Shown: positions 12,536-23,690 of the stretch, in pieces
Layout of the letters: each line of letters opens with the position of its first letter
Position numbering within the stretch: position 1 is the first letter of the stretch
Assembly (NCBI GenBank): GCA_004154925.1
Contig: QJNS01000276.1
Location: forward strand, 34,772-98,771
Origin: Monosporascus cannonballus
Lineage: Eukaryota; Ascomycota; Sordariomycetes; Xylariales
DNA length: 64,000 nucleotides
Direction: 5' to 3'
Program-made: the position numbers and the translations under genes
Notes under the pieces: model-generated
Told to the model about the DNA's origin: nothing
Seen by the model: the letters and a program-made list of their open reading frames with translations, nothing else
Databases searched by the model: none

Positions 12536-13513
12536 ATGCCAAATCGCAACATGACTTTCACCAAAATTTTGCGATTTACTAGCCTCTGCGCCCTGGTGGC
12601 CGCAGCTCAGGCAGCCTATTCCATTCGCGACTCCTACAACAAGACCAACTTCTTCCAAGGATTCGAATTCTACAGCGGCCCGGATCCGACACAAGGCTTC
12701 GTCAAGTACCAGACCGCCTTCGAGGCTAACGCCGCATCTCTCGCCGGCTACGCCAACGATGCCGTATACCTCGGCGTCGACTCCAGGGCGCCAAACCCCG
12801 TCGGGGGTCGCGCATCTACCAGGGTCAACACCAAGAACAAGTACACCAAGGGCCTGTTCATCGCCGACATCGCGCACATGCCGTCGTCTACATGCGGCGT
12901 CTGGGCGGCGCACTGGAGCTTTGGCGATGGCTGGCCGGGTAACGGGGAGATAGACATCATCGAGGGCGTGAACCGCAACCGTTCATCGACGTACACGCTT
13001 CACACAAGCGAGGGCTGCAGTTTCCAGCAGGGCGACTGCAACAGTCCCGGCGACGGCACCCAAGGTTGTTCCAACCCCCACGACGGGACCCAACTGTACG
13101 GCGACGCATTCAACGAGATTGGCGGGGGCATCTACGCCACCGAATGGACGAGCCAGGCGATCAGATTCTGGTTCTTCCCTCGGACTGGAGCGGTGCCGCA
13201 AGACATCACGGCCGAAAACCCCGACCCGAATACGTGGGGCGCCCCGGCGGCGACATTCTCGGGCCCCGGCTGCGACATCGACCAGCACTTCAAGGAGCAC
13301 CAGATCGTTTTTAACACCGCTCTGTGCGGACAGTGGGCGGGCCGAGTGTTCGGCTCCGATCCGGTCTGCGCGAGCCAGGCGTCCACCTGCGAGGAGTTCG
13401 TCGCCGCGAACCCCGAGAAGTTCAGCGAGGCGTACTGGCTGGTAAACTCGCTGAAGATCTACCAGCAGGATGGCGGCAGAGTGGCGTCCGTGCCGAAGAG
13501 ATTTAAAGCATAG
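12536..13513 (+). CDS. Secreted GH16 endo-beta-1,3(4)-glucanase
   Basis: Single-exon gene for 325 aa. A signal peptide is clear (hydrophobic segment ending VAAAQA, about residue 26). The GH16 catalytic signature GEIDIIEG lies at residues 137-144; E138 is the expected nucleophile, D140 the helper and E143 the acid/base. Other family landmarks are HMPSSTCGVWAAHWSFGDGWP before it, and TLHTSEGCSFQQGDC and CDIDQHFKEHQIVFNTALCGQWAG after it. The family cleaves beta-1,3/1,4-glucans, so the enzyme may act on plant mixed-linkage glucan, laminarin or fungal wall glucan; the subfamily cannot be fixed here. No binding module or GPI-anchor signal is seen. A second in-frame ATG at residue 6 could be the real start, since it would still leave a normal signal peptide. 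Confidence 0.93.
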   Translation: MPNRNMTFTKILRFTSLCALVAAAQAAYSIRDSYNKTNFFQGFEFYSGPDPTQGFVKYQTAFEANAASLAGYANDAVYLGVDSRAPNPVGGRASTRVNTKNKYTKGLFIADIAHMPSSTCGVWAAHWSFGDGWPGNGEIDIIEGVNRNRSSTYTLHTSEGCSFQQGDCNSPGDGTQGCSNPHDGTQLYGDAFNEIGGGIYATEWTSQAIRFWFFPRTGAVPQDITAENPDPNTWGAPAATFSGPGCDIDQHFKEHQIVFNTALCGQWAGRVFGSDPVCASQASTCEEFVAANPEKFSEAYWLVNSLKIYQQDGGRVASVPKRFKA

Positions 13514-15340
13514 GGGGTTTCAGTCAGCGCGCGTCTAGGATGGAAGAGGGGGAGCGGGTTTGATGTAACATTCGCATATTAGGGTAAGCGAGGCGCTCTA
13601 TAGACGGATGGCTCTTTGATTAAATGCTTTCTGATTCCCGGAGTAGAGAATTTGACTAGAATTCATGCTAACTAGAGAGAAGGGGAGAGAGAGATATGTA
13701 AAGCTGCCTACCTATGTTTAGATAGGCTTAAAAATGATCCGTTATAGAAACTTTTGACATCCAGTGAAAACTCGTCCACCTTAAGAAGGCCGTGGGGCGA
13801 TCGCGTTTGAGGCGATCTCTCTGATTCTCACGATATAACCGCTGCTTCCTAAGCATCATCATTTCCTTCTCACGTGGCTTCCAAATCCAATCGCGAATGT
13901 ATTTCCCGTATATCCGTTGCCACTCTCCATGCTCTCGAACTGTGCCCCCCTTCGATATGTACCCCCCATGTAGTTCCTTATCCGTCCGCAACAAGGGTTT
14001 GTAGCACCCGGAACTGGCAATAAAACTGTCGGACTCGTGGGCTCTGGTGATAGCCTTGTTGACTTCTCGGTCGCCTAGCCTTGACTTCGATGGTTATCAG
14101 TTATGAGCTTCTTCCGTGCCTATGGCTTGGTTGTGGCGGACCGCACACGAATAATTATAGTGACCGTCTCAAATTCCGGGATGATATGGCAAAGCGGAAT
14201 GGATTGCAAGAGGTGTGTCTAAGCAGCCTCATCTAGCCATTTGCATGCAGTTTCCATGCGGCTATCTCATGCAGCCCACGGGCGACCGGATCGGGGCCCC
14301 TTGGGTGGGCACCCATATAGCAACAAAACAAATGTAATAGCGCTGTCAGTTTTCGACCTGTCTGGTGCCGTGCGCGACTTCGCGGTGGATGACATATCTT
14401 GATAGTGGCGTTGGGGAGTACTGCACGAACCGACTCCTTGTCTTCTAACGCTTCCCGCTGTACCGTTGCTCCTAAAGCTCTTCGTCATCAAGCTAAGTCA
14501 TTTTTGGCCGCCGTCACTTATACCGCTCGTGTTTCCTCTAGCCAGAATAGGTGCTGCAGCAGTCTTGTCGCTGGGCGTGGCGAGTACCTTTCCGCCTGGC
14601 GCGTTCCTTTCCTTCGATAGGGTCTTTCCGGGGCGCCCTCGTTCCGAGATACTTCTATATAACTTCAAACGTTCTTGTCGTGACCTCAAGCGATGGACTA
14701 GGTGGTGAGGATATAAAAGGGGCAAAATTCTGATCGCGGAGCAAACGAATCATCTAACGGACGATCACATGTACGAAAGTTAAATAAGCTGTATCTACTT
14801 AATCACAACTTCTTCAGGTTCGTGCTACCGAATGGACTCCCAAAAACCTCGCCCCCACAAGGTCGAAGTTTCACGGAAGATGCCACCCACCTGGGCCCTA
14901 TATATATTCGATGCGCCTCACTTGACGGACCTATCTGATCAACACCACCAAGGGATGCATTTCGTAGTTAAGTTGCTGCTACATATAATTCGTTTGTACT
15001 TATCTCTACGAGCTATCAGTGACAGCTGTTGTATTGACTTATTCTATCCGAATCCCGTTATAAAAAGTCTTTCTAATAATACCAGCTATGCCATGATTAG
15101 TGGCGCCGACCTCGTTTATGAACCAGAAGATACTACCATGCCAGGAACTAAGACGGAGAGGGGAAATGCCATTGATTAGAAGAGGTCCATTAGGAATCAA
15201 CTAGCTATTTGCATACAATTTCCCTGCGTTGCCCATATGCGTAACCTCAGGCACACCTCCAGGCAATCATTTCCCGACACATATAAACGTTGATGCTCCT
15301 CGTAAAATGGCATAACTCACTAAGTACCTCCAACGTCCAG
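13514..15340. other. Intergenic region
   Basis: Contains 3' flanks of two convergent genes. A minus open frame at 13728-13994 (88 codons, Arg/Lys-rich) has no recognisable family and could be chance or a decayed gene. No RNA gene seen. Confidence 0.5.
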
Positions 15341-17131
15341 TTAGCGAAATAGCTGTCGCTCCGTCGACGCATCCGCGCCTGGTGATGTGGTCCCCTTAAT
15401 CCTACCAGGTCGATCATTGGCGACATTGGCCCCTACTCGAACCTCAACGTCGAACGCTCTTTCTCCTGCATAAACGAACGTTGATACAGATGCCTCCACT
15501 TCACTGGCCTCGAACACGCACTTGTGGTTGGAGGCCTCATTTTCGTTAGGGACCATCCCCTTTAGCTTCTGGAGGAAAAGTTCCGGCTCAAAAGCGTCTC
15601 CGGTCCGCGTCATCGGCCTCCACACGGACGGGTCCGCCCAGAGGTGGACCCATGGGACCCTCCCGCTTATACTGTCTACGGTGATCTGACCTTCGGCGTC
15701 CAACTCGCGGGGGTTGGCCTCTCGCATGCCGACCGCTAGGATACACTCAAATCGCTTGTGGTAGGAGGGATTGCTGGAGTCGCCCTCGACTTCGAGCAGC
15801 ACATAGCCTACGAAGATACTGGCACCGAGCGTCATGAAGACGTTCCTCGTCGCGTCCCACAGGTCCTCCGGTCCCACCCCCAGGATCTCCGCCGACGACG
15901 GCAGCCGGACGCGCAGCGACTGGTGGTACTGCGTGCGGATCGAGTCGACCCCCGCCCGCGTAAGATCCTTGGCGGCGAAGAATCGCGGGAGCCGTAGGTA
16001 AGGTGGGTTGTACTCCTCGACGGCCTTGTAGGCGTACAGGTTCCGGGGATCCACGCGCACGAAGCCGTTATTCCCCGTCTTGTGCAGGACGATGCCAATC
16101 CACCACGTCTGGCCGCCACCGGAGGGGTCGAGGTCGCAGCACTCAAGGTCCAGGAAGCAGCCCCTGCGCGGCTTCGTTACGATCGGCAGCCGGCCCTCGA
16201 ACCGCACCCCCCGGTTCGTGATCAGGAAGTCGCTGTACGGCCTGTACAGCGTCTGCTGGGTCACGTAGCGGCCGCAGTGTGCGAACTCGCGTGGGCTGCG
16301 AGCCAGCAGCCCCCGGTACTCGTCGTCTCCGTTGTCGTCCCCGCTGCTTCTGCTGCTGCTGTCGGACGTGATGGTCGTGGTGGACTTCCAGGCGAAGATG
16401 GAGCGGTCGTGCCTGTCCTTGATGAGCTCCTCCTGGAGGCGCCTGAACGCCTGCCAGCCCTCGCCGTAAATCATGGGCATGCTGATGCCGAAGATCCCGA
16501 GCAGGCAGTACGCCTGGTCCTCGACCCGCCCGGTCTGCCTGTGCGCGGCCCACGACATCCGCCGCGCGATGCATTCACTGTGGACTTTGTCGCCGTCCAT
16601 CAGCACCCACAACGGTATATTTGTTATCTTGTGCAGCAGCTGCAGCAGTCCTGCCTTGGTTCCGCAGCGCTTCCACTCTCCATCGAAGAATTGCATCTTC
16701 CGAGGGGCGATCAGCTCCTGCAGGGTCCAGCCTCTCGTGAAGTATCTGCAAAGAGGGAGTTGTTGTTCCAAGTCGCTGTGGCCTGGCAGGTCGTGCAGGT
16801 AGGCATAGCACACCGCGGCCTCCCTGTACCACTTGAACATGGAGTTGATGGCTTCGGTCAGCTCGGCGCTGCTCTTCTTGTCGATGCAGCACGTGTCCAC
16901 CCAGCAGTAGTCCAAGGGCGGCTTCTCCTTCCGAGCATACGCGCAGGCGTTGCTGATCTTGGCGAATCCCTTCTTGTGTCGAGTGGTCCCGAGATCGAGA
17001 TCGCAGAACTCCTGGAAACTGACCTCGCGCCCTTCTTCCCAGCAGTGTGACAGTATCGCATATGGCTTGCCTTCCGCAATCGCATCAGTCACATACTCCA
17101 ATTGGAGTGTGTCAGTCCTAATCAACCACAT
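15341..17131 (-). CDS. HET-domain (heterokaryon incompatibility) protein
   Basis: Intronless gene for 596 aa. The start MWLIRTDTLQLEYV matches the usual N-terminus of HET proteins; the same frame has an upstream ATG at 17275 that would add 48 unrelated residues, so I prefer 17131. HET-domain landmarks are YAILSHCWE (residues 24-32), CWVDTCCIDKKSSAELTEAINSM with its WVDTCCID core, AVCYAYL, and RGWTLQELIAP (133-142). Then comes RMSWAAHRQTGRVEDQAYCLLGIFG, the typical linker after the domain. The C-terminal half is unrecognised; no NACHT, WD40 or ankyrin repeats are visible. Such proteins trigger cell death after non-self fusion, but many copies in fungal genomes have no assigned partner. No obvious partner gene lies nearby. 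Confidence 0.93.
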   Translation of the reverse strand: MWLIRTDTLQLEYVTDAIAEGKPYAILSHCWEEGREVSFQEFCDLDLGTTRHKKGFAKISNACAYARKEKPPLDYCWVDTCCIDKKSSAELTEAINSMFKWYREAAVCYAYLHDLPGHSDLEQQLPLCRYFTRGWTLQELIAPRKMQFFDGEWKRCGTKAGLLQLLHKITNIPLWVLMDGDKVHSECIARRMSWAAHRQTGRVEDQAYCLLGIFGISMPMIYGEGWQAFRRLQEELIKDRHDRSIFAWKSTTTITSDSSSRSSGDDNGDDEYRGLLARSPREFAHCGRYVTQQTLYRPYSDFLITNRGVRFEGRLPIVTKPRRGCFLDLECCDLDPSGGGQTWWIGIVLHKTGNNGFVRVDPRNLYAYKAVEEYNPPYLRLPRFFAAKDLTRAGVDSIRTQYHQSLRVRLPSSAEILGVGPEDLWDATRNVFMTLGASIFVGYVLLEVEGDSSNPSYHKRFECILAVGMREANPRELDAEGQITVDSISGRVPWVHLWADPSVWRPMTRTGDAFEPELFLQKLKGMVPNENEASNHKCVFEASEVEASVSTFVYAGERAFDVEVRVGANVANDRPGRIKGTTSPGADASTERQLFR

Positions 17132-17275
17132 GGCTACTATGGCATTGCCTGAAGTCAACAGAAAACCACTGCCTGTCAGCAATGCCGGCTCAGCATTTAC
17201 ATCAGTGCAATGCCTTCTTGGGCGGCGAGGAGCGTTGAACCAGAATGACCTTTCAGAGGAACCGCTAATAAGCAT

Positions 17276-20200
17276 GAGCTGAGCTGACCCCCATATTGAC
17301 CTCCATATGCACGTGAATTGTTCTAAGCCACCACTTTCTCTGTCAGGCTTGGCAGTGATTCACACCTATTGGGCATACTTGGCGGACCGGGCTTCAATTC
17401 AACCTTATCTTCTGTTTCGTCGAGGCTCCGAGTTCTCTAACAACCACATACAAACATTTTGGCATAAGGGGGGTTAATTTAGTAAAAGCTAAGGCTGTTA
17501 ATCAGTCATATGATGTTACCTATATGCAAAGATAATCCGCTTCCTCCCCAAGACGTTAGTAGCACGGCAGGTGGTCGTAGTCTACTGAGGGAGAAGGCCG
17601 GTAAATTCACAGCCTCCTTTCCGCCTACAGCGCAGTGCTACTATATATCCGATGAATGCTTTGAGACTCGCCGGCGTGGTTCTCTTTTGTGTTTATGATC
17701 CCCAATGTCGATTTAGTTCCTGGACTTTTAAAACTCCGCTCTCAGTCATTACGGTATCTTAACGTGTTACAGGCAGCCTTATCTTGGAGTTACAACTCCC
17801 AAGTCGACTTGTACGGATCGAATCCATTTTGAGACTCAGACCCCTCCCCGAAAACGCAGTGCATATTCAATTTCGACGAGATAAAACGTTCCTACCCAGA
17901 TGTTTTGAGCGGAGTCCACATAGATGTACTTCAGCCCGCGGTACCTTAAAGGAAGTTGTATACCTGCTATAATGGTCAGCCCAACTAAATTGCGACCTAT
18001 CGGTAGGGATCGTCGGAATATTGCCCGATACTTATTCTCACGACTGAACCATATGGTGGCAGGGATCGTTCCCAACATATCCACATAGGGTTGCCCGGCC
18101 AAGTTCAACACCGGCTACGGACGTCTCTAGGTTCCTTTGGTGAACATCCAAAGCACCGGTCTACCTATCCAGTCAAAAATGAAAGCAAGATGACGCCCCT
18201 TGGGATCGAGAAACTGAGTATCTGGGGATAGATGCGGTGTTGCCTTGGCTTCAACCTACCTTTCAGCCGCTATCTGGTATATAAAGCGACTTAACAAGAG
18301 CCTGCTGGAGTCGGGAACATCAAACTTGATCATCGATACGAGAGGTCAACGAGAGCGATGTATGCTATAACCTTAGCAGTTTGCACAGGTGCCACTGTTC
18401 CGTGTGCTGCTTTATGTTCCACCACCTAATGCTGTCCTTGTAGCAGCAATTGCCGTATATTATAACGTCGAAAGGCAAATAACACCTACTAAGAAAGTAG
18501 TTCCCATTCAGCCGTATTAGGGAGGTCGGTTAACTCCATCTACATGAGTGAGGACAGTGGCTGGGCCCCCTCATCTGCATTATGCAGCCTTTTAAGACGT
18601 TCCTTTTGAAATCACCTAAAGCATATCGATTGCTCCGGATGTCGAAATTGCATGGATACCTACCCAGATACCTATTGCAAAGTAAGACACGAAATCTCGT
18701 GGATCCAAGCCGAGAGGTGTGCACAAAGATAGGTTTAGCGCTACACGGCTTGGTTCGTGCGCGATACGTCAAGTTGTAGCCTCACGACAGGCGTGCAAGC
18801 TGTTGCCTTATATTCTAACCGGACTTCCATTCTATCTGGACTTCCTGCACGCGTTTTCTCTTGAAGATAATCTGATTTGAACCCAGACTGCTCTTGTCCA
18901 GGCTTTCAGAACAAGGGAAGAGAAAAAGACTGTACATGAGAAAACCTCCTAGTTGCACTACTTGACCAGGACTCACCCCTCCTTCCCCTTTATCATAGCG
19001 GCCCCGACTGTCCAAATTCTGTGTTTGCCTTCTTGTTGGCGATTCTCTGTTGACGTTTCTGTGGTCCCCTTTCTGCCGGCGATTTTGTACCTCTTTCTTG
19101 GCAGAGCATTGGCCCATCTAAGTACATGACTTCCCCATAAATCGGCGAAACATCGTTCCACCTATTCCGTACCTATCTCTTCGTCGGCAAGGCACCGCTC
19201 CGTCCAGATTTGGTGTTCTTCTTCAAGCAACGTTTTACCTAAGCTCCCTAGGTACCTCCTTTTATCGGCGAAGCACATCCACCGAATTGTGTACATATCT
19301 CCCCTTATAAGCGAGGCACCATTTTATTCGGACTCCATATCTCCTTTTCTATCACCGAAGCCTCGCGACCCCTGATTCCGTACCCACCTTCTTGTTGCCG
19401 AGATACCATACCCCCTAGCTAGACTCCGTAACCACCTTCTCGGCAGTAAAGCGCTGCTCCACCTAACTCCGAACCTCCGTGCTGGCGAAGTACTATTCTG
19501 CTCAGGCTTATATTGATCGGTTTTGGTGGCTACCTAGATTTCGCACTTACCCCCTTTTCCGGCGAGCCACTGCTCCCCGCAGATTCGGTGCTTGTCCCAT
19601 TATTAGCGAAATAGGACTCCACCAAATCCCGTACGTTCCTCATCGTCGGCGAAACACAGCCCCACCCAAATTCCTCATCTGCCTTCACTGTCAGCAAGAA
19701 ACCGCAAACACTCCGACAACCGCGTTTGCTGGCACCTGACAAAGCCCTATTCCTCTAGCATCGAATCGTTTAATCTTCTTGACAAGACCAAACTTCTTCT
19801 GGCCAAGCATTGTCTTGATTGCCTTCAACACTTTGGACCTTGATCACTTCTTGGCGCTTCCGGATATCAAGTCCGTCTCGTTTTCTTGTTATTGGTATTG
19901 GTCACCAACCTCCTGTCCTCTTGGCCATCGCGCGGTATATCCATTTCCCCTGGGACGGCTCTTGTCCGATGGATGTGCTGGCCACTTCTACTTAGTTCTT
20001 TACTACCTAGGTAGGCAGTCACCAATCCTAGGTACTGGGTATCGTCGGCCTCCCTAAGGCCTATCTGTCGCCGTGCCTCTTCATATTTCGGATTGTTAAG
20101 TTATATACTTTGGTTGTCGACCTCCTCACATTTGATTATCGACTTCTACTACCTAATTGTGGATAGGCCGTCTATTCATTGAACCACCGAGCCTGTTGGT

Positions 20201-20364
20201 GTTGAACTTGTAGTCCGTCCATTCGCATTAGCCTACAATCGGTCTCCCACTATTCTCTGGACTGTCAGCGTCTTCTTGTTGAATAACCACGATCGAAGAA
20301 CCCCTTATTCATCGTATAACGGTCTGTCGCTTGGCTCATTGGTTGCCAAGGAAAACTAACCCCT
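17276..20364. other. Long spacer between HET gene and an unrecognised gene
   Basis: Three kilobases without a credible gene. Its main content is the decayed tandem array at 19010-19745, listed separately. A CCTAGGTACC motif is at 19247 and TACCTAGGTAGG at 20004-20015. The 200 bases before 20365 are probably leader. Confidence 0.6.
19010..19745. repeat. Decayed tandem array, unit about 42-45 bp
   Basis: A diverged core (consensus about TCGGCGAAGCACCGCTCC, then ACCTAATTCCGTACCT) recurs at about 19142, 19183, 19264, 19307, 19351, 19394, 19439, 19481, 19558, 19603, 19645 and 19690. Steps are mostly 41-45 bp; gaps of about 81 and 77 bp fit one hidden, more decayed unit each. Copies share only the core and the C/T-rich spacer, so the array is old. 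No protein frame spans it with conserved periodicity (45 is a multiple of 3 but 42-44 are mixed). It is not CRISPR: the units are contiguous. Confidence 0.7.
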
Positions 20365-22587
20365 ATGTCCCATTTTAAGGTCCGCGAAGCACTATATATG
20401 ACAACGACTTCAAAAATGGATCCCACTACGTCGCCCCAGAAAGATCAGGGAAGCCTTCTCGATGCTGCTGTTCAGAGAATGCTCAACAACCAACCAGGTC
20501 GCCAGGTGCCAGGTTATAGCAGCCATGAGCGTGAAATACAGGATAGCGCACGCTTGGAGAATCTGTCGTTAGCTTCATACACGGGAGACACACGAATTAT
20601 CATCCAATTCCCTGAGGCTTTACGTTCAGTCGGCTGTAACGGCAAAGTTTGGCGATCGAAAGAGTTCTACATGAGCTCCAAAGATCTATTGGCAACCGGT
20701 TCCTCAGTCTTTGCCGAACTGCTCTCCCCTGAGCGACAAGCTCGTACAAAACGTCGGCTGCGGATACCTAGTGATTCGACAGCATTGGTTCTGAACCTGA
20801 CCCCGCCGCTTGAAGGAGATGAGTTGGCTTCACAACTTGTTGAACTCTCCTTACCATCTGGTGTGAAACACTGGTGGACGGCCGAGGAAAGACTTGGAGT
20901 TTCTAGATATCTTGTATCTGGACACGACGACAGCTGCCCTCAACATCAAGTAGTTGATGTCAAATGCCAAGTGGTTCCTGGCCATGTACCGATTACGCCC
21001 CAAGAAGGCGAGACCAAGGGGATACTTGATCTGGCTGATATTGCACCGTCGGCCTCACGGGATATAGCCGAATACTGCCCGATCCGCCACCGGGCGAACC
21101 TCATACGTTTGTTGTTGGCCATCCAAGGTGAGGATCTGGTTCTCAACTCCGCGCCGCGAGTCTATGCACTTGTTGGGATTGCGAAAATCCTGGACTGTGT
21201 CGATGTTCTTGTAAGCAACATACCCATTCAGGGTTTTGGCAGCTTGGTCACACTAACTGGTCGACAGCGGGACTCTGTCTTCACCTGGCTGATGGCCCAG
21301 CCTAATACAGAATTCATGGACATAAACCCAGAGATCGCCTTACACATGGCCTGGACCTTGCGAATTGTCGATGTGACACGCGCAACATTCCGGGTCCTGG
21401 TGGCAGAACGCGCAATCGAAGCCCTCAGTCCCCAGTTCGATGCCCGCGCAAAGCGGCTCACTATTTTCGGTCGTCCTCGCCAAGAGCTCTCCGATGAGCT
21501 GAAGAACATAGTGGAGCACGCGACTCAAAGCTTCGTTGACCGAATCAAGGAAACACATACGGTTCTGTGGTTTGAGCGGATCTTCGACTGGTTAGGTATC
21601 CCAGAATGGTACAAGCTTCGTCAGGATGACCACCTAAGCCACGGTGCCGAGGAATTACAACAGCAACGGACCATTGTGGTCTCAAAACTACTACAATACA
21701 TGAGGATGGCGCTTAGCTCTGCGTTTTACACCAACCCCTATATCCAATGTTTCGAAAGCGTTGATCGAAACCGACGCTGTTATATCCCACGAACCAAATT
21801 TGTGTCGACATTGAATATACATGCAGAGTTGTCACCAGTCCAGAAGCTTCTCACGCCTGTGTACTGGCAAGACTTCGCCAACAACGTCAATGACTGGGCT
21901 AACTTCAGGGATTTCCAGTGCATGGCGTTGGGGCCGACAAGTTTAGAGCGGGATGTGATGACCTTCAATGTGCTGTACGCTTCCCAGAACGCTGGCATTG
22001 GTGCTCCAGTCTCGTCTGATACGGAAGTCGATCAGGAGCGCCCCACCCAGCATTTCTACTTGAGGGAATTTCATTCCCAGTTGTGTGCCGCCATTCGCAA
22101 CCTTGCAGGACAGTGGACGGCTCCTGCGCTCGAGGTCCCCTTGGTGCGGACACGGCACATAAACCTCGGTCTGTCCCAAAACGAACTCAAGTACTTGCCG
22201 CTTTGGGCGGGCGGAGACGACGATGGCTCAGGTGGCGTCTTCCAGGAGCTTCCGGTGCCTGATTGTGAGGCCGGTTCCGCACCGGTCGGGCCCGGACCGC
22301 TGTACCACACCGGAGGCACGGTCGCGAGCGACGTTTCTAGCATCGCCCAGTCCGCTCAAACGCTGTCTACTGGAGACAATGACACGAATACCGAAACGGA
22401 GACCCTGACGGCTGGCCGCTCCGTCGCTGCCGTGCTATCCGCGAGCGCCGGCGCCAGCACCGTGTACGGAGACGAAGACGGGGAGTCGTCTGTGTGGACA
22501 CCGGCGTTCACCCCTAGCGAGGGCACACTGGAAGGAGACCACGAGGGGGAGGCCTGGTCCGACGCGGATGACGAGGACGCTGTATGA
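20365..22587 (+). CDS. Conserved-looking hypothetical protein, 740 aa (possible BTB-like N-terminus)
   Basis: Long intronless frame with good coding character; I do not recognise the family. Alternative in-frame starts are at 20398 and 20416. Residues about 73-130 read as a strand-helix pattern with RSKEFYMSSKDLLATGSSVF then AELLSPERQ, resembling the way fungal BTB/POZ-type proteins begin (a strand, then a buried residue before S..LL...S.VF..L), but a BTB domain is only a guess. The middle (about 230-560) is helix-rich and includes YALVGIAKILDCVDVLV. The C-terminal 150 residues are Ser/Thr/Asp/Glu-rich and disordered, ending WSDADDEDAV, with higher GC than the rest. No signal peptide, membrane segment or zinc site is seen. 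Confidence 0.75.
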   Translation: MSHFKVREALYMTTTSKMDPTTSPQKDQGSLLDAAVQRMLNNQPGRQVPGYSSHEREIQDSARLENLSLASYTGDTRIIIQFPEALRSVGCNGKVWRSKEFYMSSKDLLATGSSVFAELLSPERQARTKRRLRIPSDSTALVLNLTPPLEGDELASQLVELSLPSGVKHWWTAEERLGVSRYLVSGHDDSCPQHQVVDVKCQVVPGHVPITPQEGETKGILDLADIAPSASRDIAEYCPIRHRANLIRLLLAIQGEDLVLNSAPRVYALVGIAKILDCVDVLVSNIPIQGFGSLVTLTGRQRDSVFTWLMAQPNTEFMDINPEIALHMAWTLRIVDVTRATFRVLVAERAIEALSPQFDARAKRLTIFGRPRQELSDELKNIVEHATQSFVDRIKETHTVLWFERIFDWLGIPEWYKLRQDDHLSHGAEELQQQRTIVVSKLLQYMRMALSSAFYTNPYIQCFESVDRNRRCYIPRTKFVSTLNIHAELSPVQKLLTPVYWQDFANNVNDWANFRDFQCMALGPTSLERDVMTFNVLYASQNAGIGAPVSSDTEVDQERPTQHFYLREFHSQLCAAIRNLAGQWTAPALEVPLVRTRHINLGLSQNELKYLPLWAGGDDDGSGGVFQELPVPDCEAGSAPVGPGPLYHTGGTVASDVSSIAQSAQTLSTGDNDTNTETETLTAGRSVAAVLSASAGASTVYGDEDGESSVWTPAFTPSEGTLEGDHEGEAWSDADDEDAV

Positions 22588-23690
22588 TCGGTCGACCGCT
22601 GCTGCACGAGGCAAGCGAATTTTTGCGCTTGCCGGCCGGGGCACATCGGGTCTGTTCCCGCAGCGCGGTGGTCGCTGTCCGAGAAGATTTAAGACTTTCG
22701 ACTACCCGCTTCCACCTATCTAGATTACGACTTACGATTTTACGAGGTACGGATAGATATGACGGATATGGCATGAACTTTCATGGGAAAGAGATGAGGT
22801 GTGTTGGTCTCAGGTTCGAGGCCCATTATTCAAAGAACGAGCCAGGAACATACGACCCCCGGCCGGATTAGATGCTGGATTTGCAACGACCTAACGAAGA
22901 AAGGAAACTGTGTTATTGATTTGAGGGCCACGGTAGAAAGATTACGAAGCCCGCCAGAGAGATAGTCTACGAGACCTGTGATGGCTAGCAAACGAGGAAG
23001 CTTCCCCGCATGTATTCTACCGCAATCGGCAATGAAAGGAAGGCAGGCTGAGGACCAATGTTTGTGAGTAAGTTAATGAGTGGACTCTGCTTCGTATTGA
23101 ACAGATTCAGAGACGTCTTATTATAGATACCTTGTTACAGACTAGGAATGCGAGGCACTCTAATAGACATGGCAAGGTAGCTAGTCTGGAGCTCTCGAGT
23201 CACGGGCAAGGAATGCCGAAGCGGAAAAGAGGTTTGCATTCATAACGGGGTGTCGTTGATCTACCGGCTAGCTCTATGCCTACCAGCGCCCGGTGGGCAC
23301 ACTAACAAGCGGCGCCTATTAACGGTTCTAGCCAGCCACTATACGTTGGTAATGTAGAAAAGCAAATGGAGGTATCATCGCGAAGCGAAAAAAAAAAAAA
23401 GCACGCCAGTCCTGGCCGACCTACCGGCAGTCCCAGCTCTGTACTGTGGCATACCGCGTCGACAAACCCCCAATCTAGTTTGTATTCCGTTTCCTTTCAA
23501 CGCCGGGGTTTTCCATGCGCAAATGCAGCTGGTGTCCAGTCAAATCTTTAATGATATCCTCCTTTATAGGTTCCCATCCGCTCCTCTCCGGCGACGCAGT
23601 CTTAGCTCGTGATTAGATAGGCGGATGCCAGCATGAAACTTCAAATGCAAGTGATAGGGAGGCATGATACTACAATAGCTTGGGAGATCC
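22588..23690. other. Spacer between two convergent genes
   Basis: Contains the 3' flanks of the 740-aa gene and of SCC2. An A12-13 run is near 23388. ACATACGACC at 22849 resembles the 5' end of fungal 5S rRNA but the match does not continue. Nothing else seen. Confidence 0.55.

Noticed and set aside
13728..13994. Minus open frame of 88 codons, Arg/Lys-rich
   Set aside because: No recognisable domain, no clear upstream or downstream exon; kept only as a comment in the spacer entry.
15758..17050. Plus-strand open frames across the HET gene, the longest of 322 codons (16082-17050)
   Set aside because: Antisense shadow of the HET gene; Arg/Ala/Val-rich with no domain.
17132..17275. 48-codon N-terminal extension of the HET protein
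   Set aside because: The conserved HET N-terminus begins at the inner ATG (MWLIRTDTLQLEY); the extension has no family similarity.
19010..19745. CRISPR-like repeat array
   Set aside because: Units are contiguous and strongly diverged with no unique spacers, and the DNA is fungal.
22849..22870. ACATACGACC, resembling the start of 5S rRNA
   Set aside because: The similarity ends after ten bases; internal 5S promoter and length are absent.
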